37,550 nt of DNA from JAVBSX01 sp051660685 (lineage in GTDB: Bacteria; Planctomycetota; Planctomycetia; Pirellulales; Thermoguttaceae): NCBI GenBank assembly GCA_051660685.1, contig JBOFQB010000014.1, positions 1 to 37,550 on the forward strand, given 5' to 3'. Position 1 is the first letter of the stretch. Every line of letters begins with the position of its first letter. This document shows, piece after piece, positions 1 through 8,502 of this stretch. The position numbers were made by a program, and so were the translations under genes. A model generated the notes under the pieces. It ran no database searches and had not been told where the DNA came from. It was given only the letters and a program-made list of their open reading frames with translations.

Positions 1-100
1 CGGCTGCGATGAGCCGGTCGCCGACGACTTTCCGTCCGAACTGGTCGTGCGGGCGAAACGGTTTCCCCGCCTCAATCAAGTCGTCCGTTTCCGTCGTCAT
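1..100 (-). CDS. 5' end of an unidentified gene, cut by window edge
   Basis: An ATG at 98-100 (minus) opens a frame that stays open to the window edge, giving about 33 residues beginning MTTETDDLIEAGKPFRPHDQ. The mix of acidic and basic residues and the lack of a signal peptide suggest a cytoplasmic protein. A TGA lies seven codons upstream, with a possible TTG start four codons before the ATG. No clear ribosome binding site is visible. It is co-directional with the pectate-lyase-fold gene, whose stop lies 125 nt upstream. The family cannot be named from so short a piece. Confidence 0.4.
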   Translation of the reverse strand, partial: MTTETDDLIEAGKPFRPHDQFGRKVVGDRLIAA

Positions 101-225
101 TGCAATTGCCAAAAAGGGTCAATCATTGCCAAACTCCGCATCTGTATTTTACCTCACCAAAACAAGTTTGGCAAGACAGTTTTCGCGCGGTTGCTTTGGT
201 TACACCGTTTACTGTGTAGACCGTC

Positions 226-1563
226 TTATTCATCTGTTTGATCGGCAACATTCGCAGAAAACACAATGGAGGGACGTTCACCCGCTTCATTCTCGATCCG
301 CATTTTACCCCGAAATATATTATTGGCGATTACCGCTTTGCGAATTTTTTCGCCAATTTGGATGTGACGACGACCCTCTTGGAATTCGCAACCGAGAATC
401 ATCACATTTCCGCCAAGTGCCTGAATTGCCGGAACATTGACCCGTTCCTTGCCGTTTCCGTCCGCTTTGTCCTGAAATCCCCAATGTACAAAGGTGCAAT
501 CGGAAAAACCGACCGTTCCTTTTCCGTCAATCACGGCAATTTGACGACAGGGTCCCCAAAAGGCGCAGTTGACAAAACGGATCGAACCTTTGTTTCCTTC
601 CAAAACCCGAACCATTGTCGGGTCCGGTCCATGAAAGGAGACAAATTCGCCGTTTGTAATCAATATGCCCATTTGGGTTGATTGATCGACTTGTAAAGCA
701 GTCCGACAATCATCCGCCCCGATCCCCAGAAAATTCCCGTTCGTCGCTCCTGTCGGCGTCTCAATAAAACGATACCCTTTGTCATATCCAAAACAGAAAG
801 TGTTAAAGACATATTGCCAATCTGTTCGGGCAAAGACAAAGGCTTCTCCATTTTCCATTTGCCAATTGAATAATTTCGGCTTCATGCTCCACCAAGGGTT
901 AAAATGGACATTTTCGATCCGTCCAATATCATAAATCGCGTCCACAAACACTCCCATTCTAAGGGGTTGACCGCTGATGTTGCGGATCAAATGACGTTCG
1001 CTCGTTGACGTGTCAATCCCTTTGTAAACATTAAGCAGTTCACAATCGAGAATTGCCGGATTCTTTCCCCGCATTGCAATTGTCCAAGGATAAGCAATTG
1101 GAACATCATCTTCGAGTTGATCGGGATAATAGATACAAACCCCTTTTAGGGTGCAGTTAGTATTCAATGTGATAAACGGTTCTTTCTCTTCAGCACCTGC
1201 ATTACCGCAGACCAAAAATGTTGTTCCATCTTCCGTCGGTTTAATCAATCCGCGATCCCGAATACCATTATGCGCGGGAACGGATTCCCAAACTCCTTTT
1301 AGGGTGACACCTTGCGGGAAATGGAGAGAACCGTCGAACCGATAATTTCCGCGCGGAACAAAAACCGTTTGGACGGACGAAGTTGCTGCTTTTTCAAGGG
1401 CGTTTTGAAAAGCAGCCGTATTGTCCGTCGTTCCATCTCCGATTGCGCCAAAATCAACAACGTTGAGCGGGAGAACCGACGATTCTTGGGCGATTGCGAC
1501 AAAAGGGCAAATGAGGAAAGCGGCGAGAAATAGACAAAGCACAAAATTTTTCGATGTTTTCAT
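226..1563 (-). CDS. Secreted pectate-lyase-superfamily (right-handed beta-helix) protein
   Basis: This 445-residue protein begins with a clear signal peptide (about residues 1-25: basic MKTSK, hydrophobic core, then IAQ). The segment VVDFGAIGDGTTDNTAAFQ at about 35-53 is the classic entry of the pectate lyase 3 / GH28-GH55-like beta-helix fold. Later segments alternate short hydrophobic strands with turns, as expected of a parallel beta-helix. It is probably exported and binds or cleaves a polysaccharide, but no catalytic residues can be assigned, so activity is unproven. The ATG at 1563 has AAAGGA about 8 nt upstream, and the AAGGAATTCCTT palindrome overlaps this site. It appears to be transcribed alone or with the partial gene downstream. 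Confidence 0.8.
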   Translation of the reverse strand: MKTSKNFVLCLFLAAFLICPFVAIAQESSVLPLNVVDFGAIGDGTTDNTAAFQNALEKAATSSVQTVFVPRGNYRFDGSLHFPQGVTLKGVWESVPAHNGIRDRGLIKPTEDGTTFLVCGNAGAEEKEPFITLNTNCTLKGVCIYYPDQLEDDVPIAYPWTIAMRGKNPAILDCELLNVYKGIDTSTSERHLIRNISGQPLRMGVFVDAIYDIGRIENVHFNPWWSMKPKLFNWQMENGEAFVFARTDWQYVFNTFCFGYDKGYRFIETPTGATNGNFLGIGADDCRTALQVDQSTQMGILITNGEFVSFHGPDPTMVRVLEGNKGSIRFVNCAFWGPCRQIAVIDGKGTVGFSDCTFVHWGFQDKADGNGKERVNVPAIQALGGNVMILGCEFQEGRRHIQIGEKIRKAVIANNIFRGKMRIENEAGERPSIVFSANVADQTDE

Positions 1564-1604
1564 AAGGAATTCCTTTCATTACAGTTGAGAACCGGACGTT
1601 TAGC

Positions 1605-1623
1605 CGCGATACAACGTATCGCG
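1605..1623. repeat. Hairpin repeat CGCGATAC-AAC-GTATCGCG
   Basis: A perfect 8-bp stem with a 3-nt loop, preceded by GTTTAGC. The same 19 bases occur at 10772-10790 and 26514-26532. Confidence 0.85.
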
Positions 1624-1790
1624 CGTTCTGAACTTTCGGTATCTGCATCCCATTTTGTAATGTTGACAACGAGTTCGTCAAATACCATTCGGGTTTGCAG
1701 CAACCGAGATAAGCGAACGGACCCATTTTAGAGTTTCTGTAAGCGGGGAACAATAGGCGGTTGTTTTTTGGGAATAGAACAGAAAATACG

Positions 1791-1809
1791 CGCAGAACAT
1801 TGTTCTGCG
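1791..1809. repeat. Hairpin repeat CGCAGAAC-ATT-GTTCTGCG
   Basis: A perfect 8-bp stem with a 3-nt loop. Relative to the copy at 1605 both arms have changed together, keeping the pairing. Its flank GGCGAAAC shows it lies in the opposite orientation. Confidence 0.85.
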
Positions 1810-1967
1810 GCGAAACGATGAGAAACACCTCTGAAAAAATTGCTCTTGACGTTTAGGCTGTTTTTTCCGAGACTTCCTCGCCGGTTGTCCCGAATCGGCC
1901 TGTTCAGCGTCCGAAATGTCAAACCGTCCCGAATCCATTTGCCCCATCACTTGGTCTTCGATCCTTT

Positions 1968-3146
1968 ATGAAAACCATACATCGTTATATCCTTTTTGAG
2001 CTGATTCGCTCCTTCCTCTTTGCTCTCATTGTTTTGACCGCTCTTATGGTCATTATCATGGTTGTACGAGAAGCCCTTGCAAATGGAATCCCCCTCACTT
2101 TGGCGGTTCGGCTGATCCCCTTTATTTTGCCCGATCAGTTTCGTTTCACTCTTCCAATGACACTGTTATTGGCGACAACAACATTTTTCGCCAAAATGTC
2201 ATCTGCCAATGAAATCACAGCCCTGAAATCACTCGGAGTCGCGCCTTGGAAAATTCTTTGGCCGGTTTACCTCTTTGCTATTCTCATTAGTTTGCTGACC
2301 GTTTGGTTGAATGATTTGGCAGTCACTTGGGGAAAACCGGCAATGACGAGGGTTCTCGTTGCAGGAGCCGAAGAGTACATTTTGAGTAATCTGCGAAACA
2401 ATCACCAATTGGCCCCAGATGGAAGTGGTTTTTCGATCATGGTCAAAGGGGTCGAGAACAAACGGTTAATCAATCCGACAATCAGGGTTTCCAATCCTCC
2501 TGCAACAATTTCGGCACTTTGGGCGGAACTGGCATTTGATCCGAGTAAAGAAACGTTGACGTTTATTCTGTACAATCTCGCGGGAGATGCGGGGGAAAAT
2601 GTCCAGATTTCCGCTAATCGTTATGAAGAAACCCTGTCCTTAGGAACGCTTATGCCGGGCAGTCAGGCAAGTGACCGTCCGTCCGACCTGTCAATGGACG
2701 CTTTGCCGGTTGCAGTCGATGAACAGTTGGAAAAACGAACGTCCATTCAGAATAAAATGGCAGCGAACGCGACCTTTGCGGTCTGTGTCGGGGATTATCA
2801 GGAATTCGGTGCCCCGTCTTGGAATCAGTTTGCCGATCAGGAACGACAGATTCGGGAAAAATTAAACAAACTCTATCTGGAACCGCCCCGACGTTGGTCT
2901 TCTGGATTCAGTTGTTTTTTCTTCGTCTGGATCGGCGCTCCTCTCGCAATCTGGTTGAAAAAATCGGACGTCTTCGCCAGTTTTTTCGCCTGCTTTATCC
3001 CCATTTTGATTTTGTACTACCCCTTGTTAATGTTCAGTTTGGATGCAACAAAAAACGGTGTCGTTCCCCCGGATTTTATCTGGTTGGGAAATCTGTTTCT
3101 CGGCCTGATCGGATTCTGGTTCCTGAAAAAGGTTCATCGTTATTAA
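1968..3146 (+). CDS. LptF/LptG-family (YjgP/YjgQ) permease
   Basis: The 392-residue membrane protein starts MKTIHRYILFELIRSFLFAL, which matches the N-terminus of LptF/LptG subunits: a short cytoplasmic segment then the first membrane helix. Three N-terminal helices (about 10-30, 55-75, 98-118) are followed by a soluble periplasmic jellyroll-type domain (about 125-310) and three C-terminal helices (about 313-390). The motif SANEITALKSLGV at about 78-90 is the conserved coupling segment that contacts the ATPase LptB. The family moves lipopolysaccharide from the inner membrane to the periplasmic bridge, so this suggests an LPS-bearing outer membrane. Only one of the two paralogous subunits is here, and F versus G cannot be decided. 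The metalloprotease-like gene follows after 25 nt and may be cotranscribed. Confidence 0.85.
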   Translation: MKTIHRYILFELIRSFLFALIVLTALMVIIMVVREALANGIPLTLAVRLIPFILPDQFRFTLPMTLLLATTTFFAKMSSANEITALKSLGVAPWKILWPVYLFAILISLLTVWLNDLAVTWGKPAMTRVLVAGAEEYILSNLRNNHQLAPDGSGFSIMVKGVENKRLINPTIRVSNPPATISALWAELAFDPSKETLTFILYNLAGDAGENVQISANRYEETLSLGTLMPGSQASDRPSDLSMDALPVAVDEQLEKRTSIQNKMAANATFAVCVGDYQEFGAPSWNQFADQERQIREKLNKLYLEPPRRWSSGFSCFFFVWIGAPLAIWLKKSDVFASFFACFIPILILYYPLLMFSLDATKNGVVPPDFIWLGNLFLGLIGFWFLKKVHRY

Positions 3147-3171
3147 GCAGTTTGGTCTATTCAACGGATTT

Positions 3172-4140
3172 ATGCGATTTCACTTTATTCTCATTCTAAC
3201 AGGAATCATCGTGTTCTTGCCCTTAAACGGGTTTGAACACCATCACGTTTTTGCTGTTTCAGAACGTTATCCCAACGATTCCGACTCGGCTGTTTCTGTC
3301 ATTCCCTTTGACGTATCCTTGCGTCGGGAACTCGACCTGACCCCTTCTTACACGTCGTATCTCCCCTATTCGCAAGTTTGCGGGGTCGTTGTTTGTCAAT
3401 CAGACCGACCTTTGAACGAAATGGAGACGATTATCAATGAGATGGACCAGTTACAACATGATTTGGAAAAGTATTTGGCAATTCCTCCTGCTAAAGAAAA
3501 GATTGAACTTTGTATTTTTTCCTCAGAAAAAAGTTATCTGAAATTTCTGGTCAAGGAATTTGCGGATGCTCCCCGGGACCGTCGCGCTCTCTATGTCAAA
3601 AAAGAAGGTCCTGGAATTGTCTTACTCCAAAAAACACGCGATTTCGAGATTGATCTTCGACATGAAATGACACATGCCGTTCTTCACGCCAGTCTCGAAT
3701 ATGTCCCAATTTGGTTGGATGAAGGATTAGCCAAATACTTTGAACCCTCTCCGTCAGATCGGGCTTTTTCCAATCCTTATTTGAGCCGATTACAGCGGAG
3801 TAACATGTTTGGTTTGATCCCTTCGTTGGACCGTCTTGAGAAACTGGTTGATATAGGAGATATGGACAATCGGGAGTATTTGGAATCTTGGGCTTGGACC
3901 CATTTTTTCATTCATTATTCGTCGGACACGCATCAAATTTTGGCCGATTATTTGCAGATACTGGCCGAACGTCCTCCTGATGCAGCTCGGATGAATCAAG
4001 GCAAACAGGTCAACCAACCCAAAATCGGCCCGTTGTTGCGACAGACGATGAAGAATCCGCGAAGTGCTTTTTACCAACATTACCGACAATGGGGCAAACA
4101 GAATCGAGTTGGTTTTCAAGAAGGTCTGTTCCGAAAGTGA
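3172..4140 (+). CDS. Secreted zinc-metalloprotease-like protein (peptidase MA-like / DUF1570 type)
   Basis: The 322-residue protein has an N-terminal hydrophobic segment (about 5-20) that fits a signal peptide or anchor. The zincin signature HEMTH lies at 164-168 and is followed by WLDEGLAKYFE at 181-191, where Glu184 is placed to be the third zinc ligand, as in gluzincins with HExxH then a downstream Glu. This arrangement matches the peptidase-MA-like and DUF1570 proteins common in planctomycetes. The substrate is unknown. The gene starts 25 nt after the LptF/G-type permease, so an operon is likely. No strong Shine-Dalgarno sequence precedes the ATG, so the start is supported mainly by the signal sequence. 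Confidence 0.7.
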   Translation: MRFHFILILTGIIVFLPLNGFEHHHVFAVSERYPNDSDSAVSVIPFDVSLRRELDLTPSYTSYLPYSQVCGVVVCQSDRPLNEMETIINEMDQLQHDLEKYLAIPPAKEKIELCIFSSEKSYLKFLVKEFADAPRDRRALYVKKEGPGIVLLQKTRDFEIDLRHEMTHAVLHASLEYVPIWLDEGLAKYFEPSPSDRAFSNPYLSRLQRSNMFGLIPSLDRLEKLVDIGDMDNREYLESWAWTHFFIHYSSDTHQILADYLQILAERPPDAARMNQGKQVNQPKIGPLLRQTMKNPRSAFYQHYRQWGKQNRVGFQEGLFRK

Positions 4141-4226
4141 AAAAGGTCAAGAGTTGATCGAATGTACGCCCCAGAAGTTTGTCAAGTGATTCCAACAGTG
4201 CTTCAAGTACACCCTTTCCTCTAATC

Positions 4227-4913
4227 TCAACCTTCCTTCCCTTTGAAAATGTCGAGAAGACGGCGAATACCCGTCCCCGTCAGGTCCTCCAACTTGCTAA
4301 TCTGATTGTTAACACTCGCAGTCGCCAGAATTAACGGAATCGCAATTGAAAGTCCACATGCCGTTGTTATAAGCGCAACACTGATGTCAGCTGCCAATTT
4401 GTCTGGACTCACCTGAGTCGTTGCACTCAGCTTGCTAAACGCCCCCATCATACCAACGACTGTACCAAAAAGACCTAACATCGGGGCTGCTTTGATGATC
4501 GTCTGAACCCAAGCACCACGATAATCCAGTTCCGCTGTCACATCTCTCTGGTATCGTTCAACTAACAATTCACGCAAACGAGCAAGCGACAATCGGGCAT
4601 TATTACAGGCGAGATGCGTCAATCGGGCAAGAGCACGCGAATCATCGGCACAGTGTTCTACAATTGTGGCGTATTCCTTCTTTCGGACCAATTCTTCCAC
4701 TCCGTTGAGAAACTGGTCCTGTTCCTCTTCATTACGGAACCGCAATTGAGCGACTTTTCGCCAAATCAACATGAGACTGTAAGCACCCCAAAAGGCGACA
4801 AGGGCAAGTAAGGCATAGATGAGCGAACCGACAACATTCAACACCGGGTTAATATCAAACGCCGACTGTTCAGCTGCGAAAAAAAGGAAGAGGAAAAACG
4901 GAGAGAAAAGCAT
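4227..4913 (-). CDS. MotA/TolQ/ExbB-family proton channel
   Basis: From the ATG at 4913 the product is 228 residues, the usual size for TolQ/ExbB. An N-terminal hydrophobic stretch (MLFSPFFLFLFFAAE) is followed by a first membrane helix (about 28-50), a cytoplasmic segment rich in charged residues, and two C-terminal helices containing APMLGLFGTVVGMMGAF and ISVALITTACGLSIAIPL, the hallmark of the family. Such channels form pentamers and use proton flow to energise an ExbD/TolR partner. No ExbD or TolR gene is visible nearby. The frame also extends to a TTG at 5033, which would add 40 residues without a convincing leader; the shorter form is preferred. It converges with the metalloprotease-like gene, leaving 86 nt between stops. 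Confidence 0.85.
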   Translation of the reverse strand: MLFSPFFLFLFFAAEQSAFDINPVLNVVGSLIYALLALVAFWGAYSLMLIWRKVAQLRFRNEEEQDQFLNGVEELVRKKEYATIVEHCADDSRALARLTHLACNNARLSLARLRELLVERYQRDVTAELDYRGAWVQTIIKAAPMLGLFGTVVGMMGAFSKLSATTQVSPDKLAADISVALITTACGLSIAIPLILATASVNNQISKLEDLTGTGIRRLLDIFKGKEG

Positions 4914-5636
4914 GATGAGATTCGGGAAAACAGGAAGAAAACTCGTCGATTCGGGAACAAACCAAAGGGGACCAATCCGGGGAATTGAATCGAACGACTG
5001 CAAAAGAATACCGCTATTTCCGACAAATCTCAAGCCGTCTTCCCAAAAGAATCAAAAAAAAAAACCGGTCCACTTCGTCCGACCAGACCAAGTAACACCG
5101 GGATAGGAAAATAAGGGGCCGTCTTAGAATTCCATTCCAAAAACGGCACTAGGGCCAAATAGGCCTGAGATTGGGAAAATAAAGGAGAGAAATCTTCCCA
5201 AACCCTGTTCTCGAAGTGGTCCGTCAACGTCCTGTCAACTTAAAGCACTACGCGGACCGCAGAGCAGGTCACTCAAAAAAGCAAACCGCCCCAGATGCAA
5301 GGTCCAATCAAAATAGCCGCACATCCTTGCGCAAGCTCCATTGCAATGGTCCCGCTAAAATAACCGTTTTCCCCCCCCATGTCAATACAGGTTGTAGGGA
5401 TTTTTGTGTTTTTTCCAGTTTGTCATAAAAAATCCTCAAGTGTTATATTTGTCATAATCGACAAATTGTCCGCGAAAAGACCAAATCTCTACAGATTTAA
5501 CCCCTTATTTGTTTGACATTTACGGTTTTCCAAGCAACATTAGGAGTGCGGGCCCTATGAGGCGGGGCAGATTGGATTCGGTCTGGAAAAGTGAACAGAC
5601 ATTGTCCCCATTTGTCAGAAGGAAGGAAACACTACC
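4914..5636. other. Long divergent intergenic region before csrA
   Basis: About 720 bp separate the TolQ-like gene from csrA, shortened to 603 bp if the TTG start at 5033 is used. No credible gene is seen here. A 10-bp direct repeat TTTGTCATAA occurs at 5419-5428 and 5448-5457, 29 bp apart, which could be an operator. No repeat of the hairpin or heptad families is present. Confidence 0.5.
5513..5541 (+). promoter_or_regulatory. Possible sigma-70-type promoter for csrA
   Basis: A perfect TTGACA lies at 5513-5518, and 17 bp later AACATT (5536-5541) is a weak -10 match (3 of 6). Transcription would start about 90 nt before csrA and read through to acpS and the GTPase gene. The spacing is ideal but the -10 is poor, so this is tentative. 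Confidence 0.25.
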
Positions 5637-5840
5637 ATGTTGGTACTTTCACGGAAAAAAAATGAAAGTATTGTGATCGACAATTCCATTACCATTGTCG
5701 TCGTTGACGTTCGAGGTGATAAGGTACGTTTGGGCATTGAAGCTCCCAAAGATGTTCCCGTTCATCGACATGAAGTTTACGAAGCAATCAAAGCGTCAGA
5801 AAAGCAAAGTGCAAACGCCGTTTATGCGGCCGTTTCCTGA
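5637..5840 (+). CDS. csrA: Carbon storage regulator CsrA
   Basis: The 67-residue protein matches CsrA throughout: MLVLSRKKNESIVID at the start, then the strand DKVRLGIEAPKDVPVHRHEVYEAI carrying the RNA-binding residues. CsrA is a homodimeric RNA-binding protein that binds GGA motifs in mRNA leaders and controls translation or stability, often of carbon metabolism or motility genes. The purine-rich stretch AGGAAGGAAA lies 8-17 nt upstream of the ATG. The acpS start follows the stop by 12 nt, so csrA, acpS and the GTPase gene probably form one transcript. No flagellar gene, a frequent neighbour of csrA, is in the window. GGA-containing leaders nearby, including its own, are possible targets but this is not shown. 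Confidence 0.95.
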   Translation: MLVLSRKKNESIVIDNSITIVVVDVRGDKVRLGIEAPKDVPVHRHEVYEAIKASEKQSANAVYAAVS

Positions 5841-5852
5841 GGATTTTATATC

Positions 5853-6236
5853 ATGGACATCCTTGGGGTTGGAACGGACATCATCGAGTGTTCACGAATT
5901 GCCGGAATGATAGAACGACATGGTTCCCATTTCGTTGACCATGTGTATACTGAGTTCGAGATTGCGTACTGTTCCGCCAAGAAACGGTCTTCAGAGCATT
6001 ATGCTGGTCGTTGGGCGGTCAAGGAAGCGGTCTTAAAAGCATTAGGAACCGGTTGGATTGCCGGAATTACCTGGCGCGACGTTGAAGTACGGAACGACAC
6101 AAGCGGTCAACCCCGGGTCAAACTTTACGGAGGTGCCGAGCTGATTGCCCGGGAAAAAGGTATTTTCCAGTTGCTCATCTCGCTCTCACACTGTTCCTCT
6201 CACGCCGTTGCTTACGCCCTTGCTGTTCGTGATTAA
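5853..6236 (+). CDS. acpS: Holo-[acyl-carrier-protein] synthase
   Basis: The 127-residue protein is the normal size for AcpS. It begins MDILGVGTDIIECSRI, with the conserved GTDI segment whose Asp (about residue 9) helps bind magnesium. The second signature, AGRWAVKEAVLKALGTG (about 51-67), contains the conserved WAxKEA element and its metal-binding Glu. The enzyme transfers 4'-phosphopantetheine from coenzyme A to a serine on acyl carrier protein, activating fatty acid synthesis in the cytoplasm. A GAGGA site overlaps the csrA stop, 8-9 nt before the ATG. The next gene's likely TTG start is 14 nt beyond the acpS stop. Confidence 0.95.
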   Translation: MDILGVGTDIIECSRIAGMIERHGSHFVDHVYTEFEIAYCSAKKRSSEHYAGRWAVKEAVLKALGTGWIAGITWRDVEVRNDTSGQPRVKLYGGAELIAREKGIFQLLISLSHCSSHAVAYALAVRD

Positions 6237-6249
6237 CGGAGAACCTCGC

Positions 6250-8502
6250 TTGTCTCACCTCGCTGAATTAAGTCTCTCGGTCTTTTCGCTCGCTCAAACA
6301 ATGAAGCGACTTTGTGAGAGGGTGCAACCTCTTGGGGTTTATCAACCCGATCAGCAGAATTGGTTTGAGCTGCTCAATCACAAACTGCTTCATCAACTTG
6401 CAAAACGGCCTTATCTCGTTGTTGCCGTTATGGGAGGGACAAATACCGGAAAATCGGTCATTTTCAATCATCTTGCGGGCGAACAGGCTAGTTCGGCTGA
6501 TTTTCGTGCAGCTGGAACAAAACATCCGGTTTGTCTGATCCCCGAATCGAATGAATCAGTCGAAATGCAAGGGTTTGAGCAGGAAACACCCGAAATGATG
6601 CTCGCCCGACATTTCAGTTCTTTTACAATTTCACCTTGGATTTCCCCGGATGATCCACTTCGTGAAGCGGACGAACATTTTCTATTTTGGCGGAAAGGGG
6701 CCCGAATTCCTCCCCGACTGCTGCTTGTTGATACTCCTGACATTGATTCGGACGCCCAAGTCAACTGGGAAAGGGCGTATGCCGTTCGCGCAACCGCCGA
6801 TTTAATCATTGCCGTTGTGACAGAAGAAAAATATGCGGATGCTGCTGTTAAACGGTTTTTCCGCGACGCAAGTGCCGCTTCAAAACCGGTTATTCTGCTC
6901 TTTAACATGGTTGATGTTCCGAATGATTTGTCGCAAATACCGATTTGGAAGGAGCAATTCCAGCTTGAAACGGGAACGGAACCGATTGATGTCCTGATTG
7001 GACCGCATGATCGGGATGCTGTTGCCAATCTGAATCTTGAATTTCACTATTGGAATCAGCGAAAGACGGACAAAAGGGGGAACGGCGAAGTTTCGGAAGG
7101 ACCGCAAGAGCCGGAAAAGGCAACGGAACCGCGAATTCAGGCTGATTTTGAAAATTCGTTGGGAGATATAGCACAACAGGGGTTGTCCGAACCAAGCGGG
7201 TCAGCCGAAACAAACGAATCGTCCGAATCAAACGGGTCAACCGAATCCAACGAGTTGTCCGAACCAAGCGGGTCAACCGAAACAAACGAATCGTCCGAAC
7301 CAAACAGGTCAGCCGAATCAGATGAGTCGCTCAATCAGTTTCCAACCTTGCGATCCCGAATGAAAGGGGTGTCCGTTGACAACCGAGGAGAGGATCAGGC
7401 GGTTTCAACGTCTCCTATCTTCGGTATACCAATCAGGGAAACGTTGGAATCCGGTTGGACGCCTCTTACGCAACTTCTTTCACAGCTTCATTTTGAGACG
7501 ATCAAGTTGCAGACATTACGGGGTGCTCTTCGCGTGATTTGCGACAAGGAAGCGGGAGTGGACGCTTACTTGCAAACAATACGTCGAGAAGCGGATCGTT
7601 GGGGAGAAGCGAGAAAGACTCTTGAGAATGCAGAAGGGATTGAAATCAATTGGCCGAGCTTACCTGCAAGTGTCTTGGTCGAAGAAATCGGTCAATGGTT
7701 CGATGAAGGACGACCCAAATGGTCGCAAACGATTCATCATGCCTACAAAAACGCCGGAAAAGTCATTTCTTGGCCGATCAAAAAAGGTTGGAACTACCTC
7801 GTTCACAAACAACCGGTTGACCCCATGTCGGAGTTTGACAAGCAGGAATCAGCAACGGTTCTGGAAATTGTTGAAAAAACCTTGCGACAGGTTGAGCGAC
7901 TTGCGAAAACGGACAATCCGGTGTTGCGAGGTGTTTTGTTAAATCTTTTAAGTGGGGAAAAACGGGAAACCTTGTTAAAAGAGGCAAAAGCAGCGCGAGC
8001 ATCACTTCCTGAGATTGACGACGAATTTCGGGCTTTTTTCCGACAGGAGTTGCGACGATTTTCGGATGCTAACCCGGCTGCAATGAAGGTAATCCGTTCA
8101 CTCGATATGGTCGCTGCTGTTGCTCATCCCGTCATCACCGTCTCCCTCGTTGTTTCAGGAGGGGTCCTTGTTGCAGGATTGGGCGCGGGACTGAGTACAG
8201 GCATTTTACAAGCGGCACTTATTAGCGGAATAACAGGAAGCGGCGAACTCCTGACGTACAAAGCGGGGGAAGGTTTGCAGTTGGGTGCTGCAAAATTTTT
8301 CGCCAACATACAGCAGGAGTACGCGAAAAACCGGGCGAGACATTTTTTCAAATGGTTTCAGTGTAAAGTCTGGGGAACGATGCTCGCGCAACTCACAGAA
8401 GGAGAGGAACTGGTCCGTTCCGACATATTCCAAGAAGCAGAAAACGCCCTGAACCGGCTCAACGACCTTGTTGTTCAGGACGACCTCTCGCTCCATCTTT
8501 AG
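6250..8502 (+). CDS. Large P-loop GTPase with C-terminal membrane-associated region
   Basis: The product is about 750 residues from a TTG at 6250. That start is favoured because GGAG lies 8 nt before it; an upstream ATG at 6145 would run 92 nt inside acpS. The Walker A motif GGTNTGKS is at about 62-69, VDTPDIDS gives the Walker B/G3 element, and LFNMVD resembles the G4 motif. The layout resembles bacterial dynamin-like or YjgP-unrelated Era/Obg-type GTPases with a helical C-terminal part, but no named family is certain. A Ser/Glu/Asn-rich repetitive linker interrupts the middle (about 313-360), and hydrophobic glycine-rich segments at about 617-665 could associate with a membrane. It is the last gene of the csrA-acpS group. 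The role is unknown. Confidence 0.75.
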   Translation: MSHLAELSLSVFSLAQTMKRLCERVQPLGVYQPDQQNWFELLNHKLLHQLAKRPYLVVAVMGGTNTGKSVIFNHLAGEQASSADFRAAGTKHPVCLIPESNESVEMQGFEQETPEMMLARHFSSFTISPWISPDDPLREADEHFLFWRKGARIPPRLLLVDTPDIDSDAQVNWERAYAVRATADLIIAVVTEEKYADAAVKRFFRDASAASKPVILLFNMVDVPNDLSQIPIWKEQFQLETGTEPIDVLIGPHDRDAVANLNLEFHYWNQRKTDKRGNGEVSEGPQEPEKATEPRIQADFENSLGDIAQQGLSEPSGSAETNESSESNGSTESNELSEPSGSTETNESSEPNRSAESDESLNQFPTLRSRMKGVSVDNRGEDQAVSTSPIFGIPIRETLESGWTPLTQLLSQLHFETIKLQTLRGALRVICDKEAGVDAYLQTIRREADRWGEARKTLENAEGIEINWPSLPASVLVEEIGQWFDEGRPKWSQTIHHAYKNAGKVISWPIKKGWNYLVHKQPVDPMSEFDKQESATVLEIVEKTLRQVERLAKTDNPVLRGVLLNLLSGEKRETLLKEAKAARASLPEIDDEFRAFFRQELRRFSDANPAAMKVIRSLDMVAAVAHPVITVSLVVSGGVLVAGLGAGLSTGILQAALISGITGSGELLTYKAGEGLQLGAAKFFANIQQEYAKNRARHFFKWFQCKVWGTMLAQLTEGEELVRSDIFQEAENALNRLNDLVVQDDLSLHL
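7186..7330 (+). repeat. In-frame tandem repeat coding a Ser/Glu/Asn linker
   Basis: Within the GTPase gene, units of 15 bp built on CCGAAnnAANNNNTC-type codons repeat about nine times, with a higher-order 30-bp and 75-bp periodicity. They encode alternating SEPSGS, TETNES, SESNGS and TESNELS blocks. The unit stays in frame, so copy number could vary without breaking the protein. Confidence 0.75.

Larger units (their letters stand above)
1564..1967. other. Intergenic region with two palindromic hairpin repeats
   Basis: The 404-bp gap lies between divergent genes and should hold promoters for both. It contains two copies of the dispersed hairpin repeat, at 1605-1623 and 1791-1809. A minus-strand frame from 1950 opens plausibly but runs into the second repeat and loses any protein-like character, so it is not called as a gene. 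Confidence 0.6.

Noticed and set aside
1678..1950. Minus-strand frame beginning MMGQMDSGRFDISDAEQ, 18 bp from the LptF/G-type gene
   Set aside because: The first 40 residues look plausible, but the frame then reads through a hairpin repeat and has no family likeness or convincing ribosome binding site. At most it is the remnant of a gene cut by the repeat.
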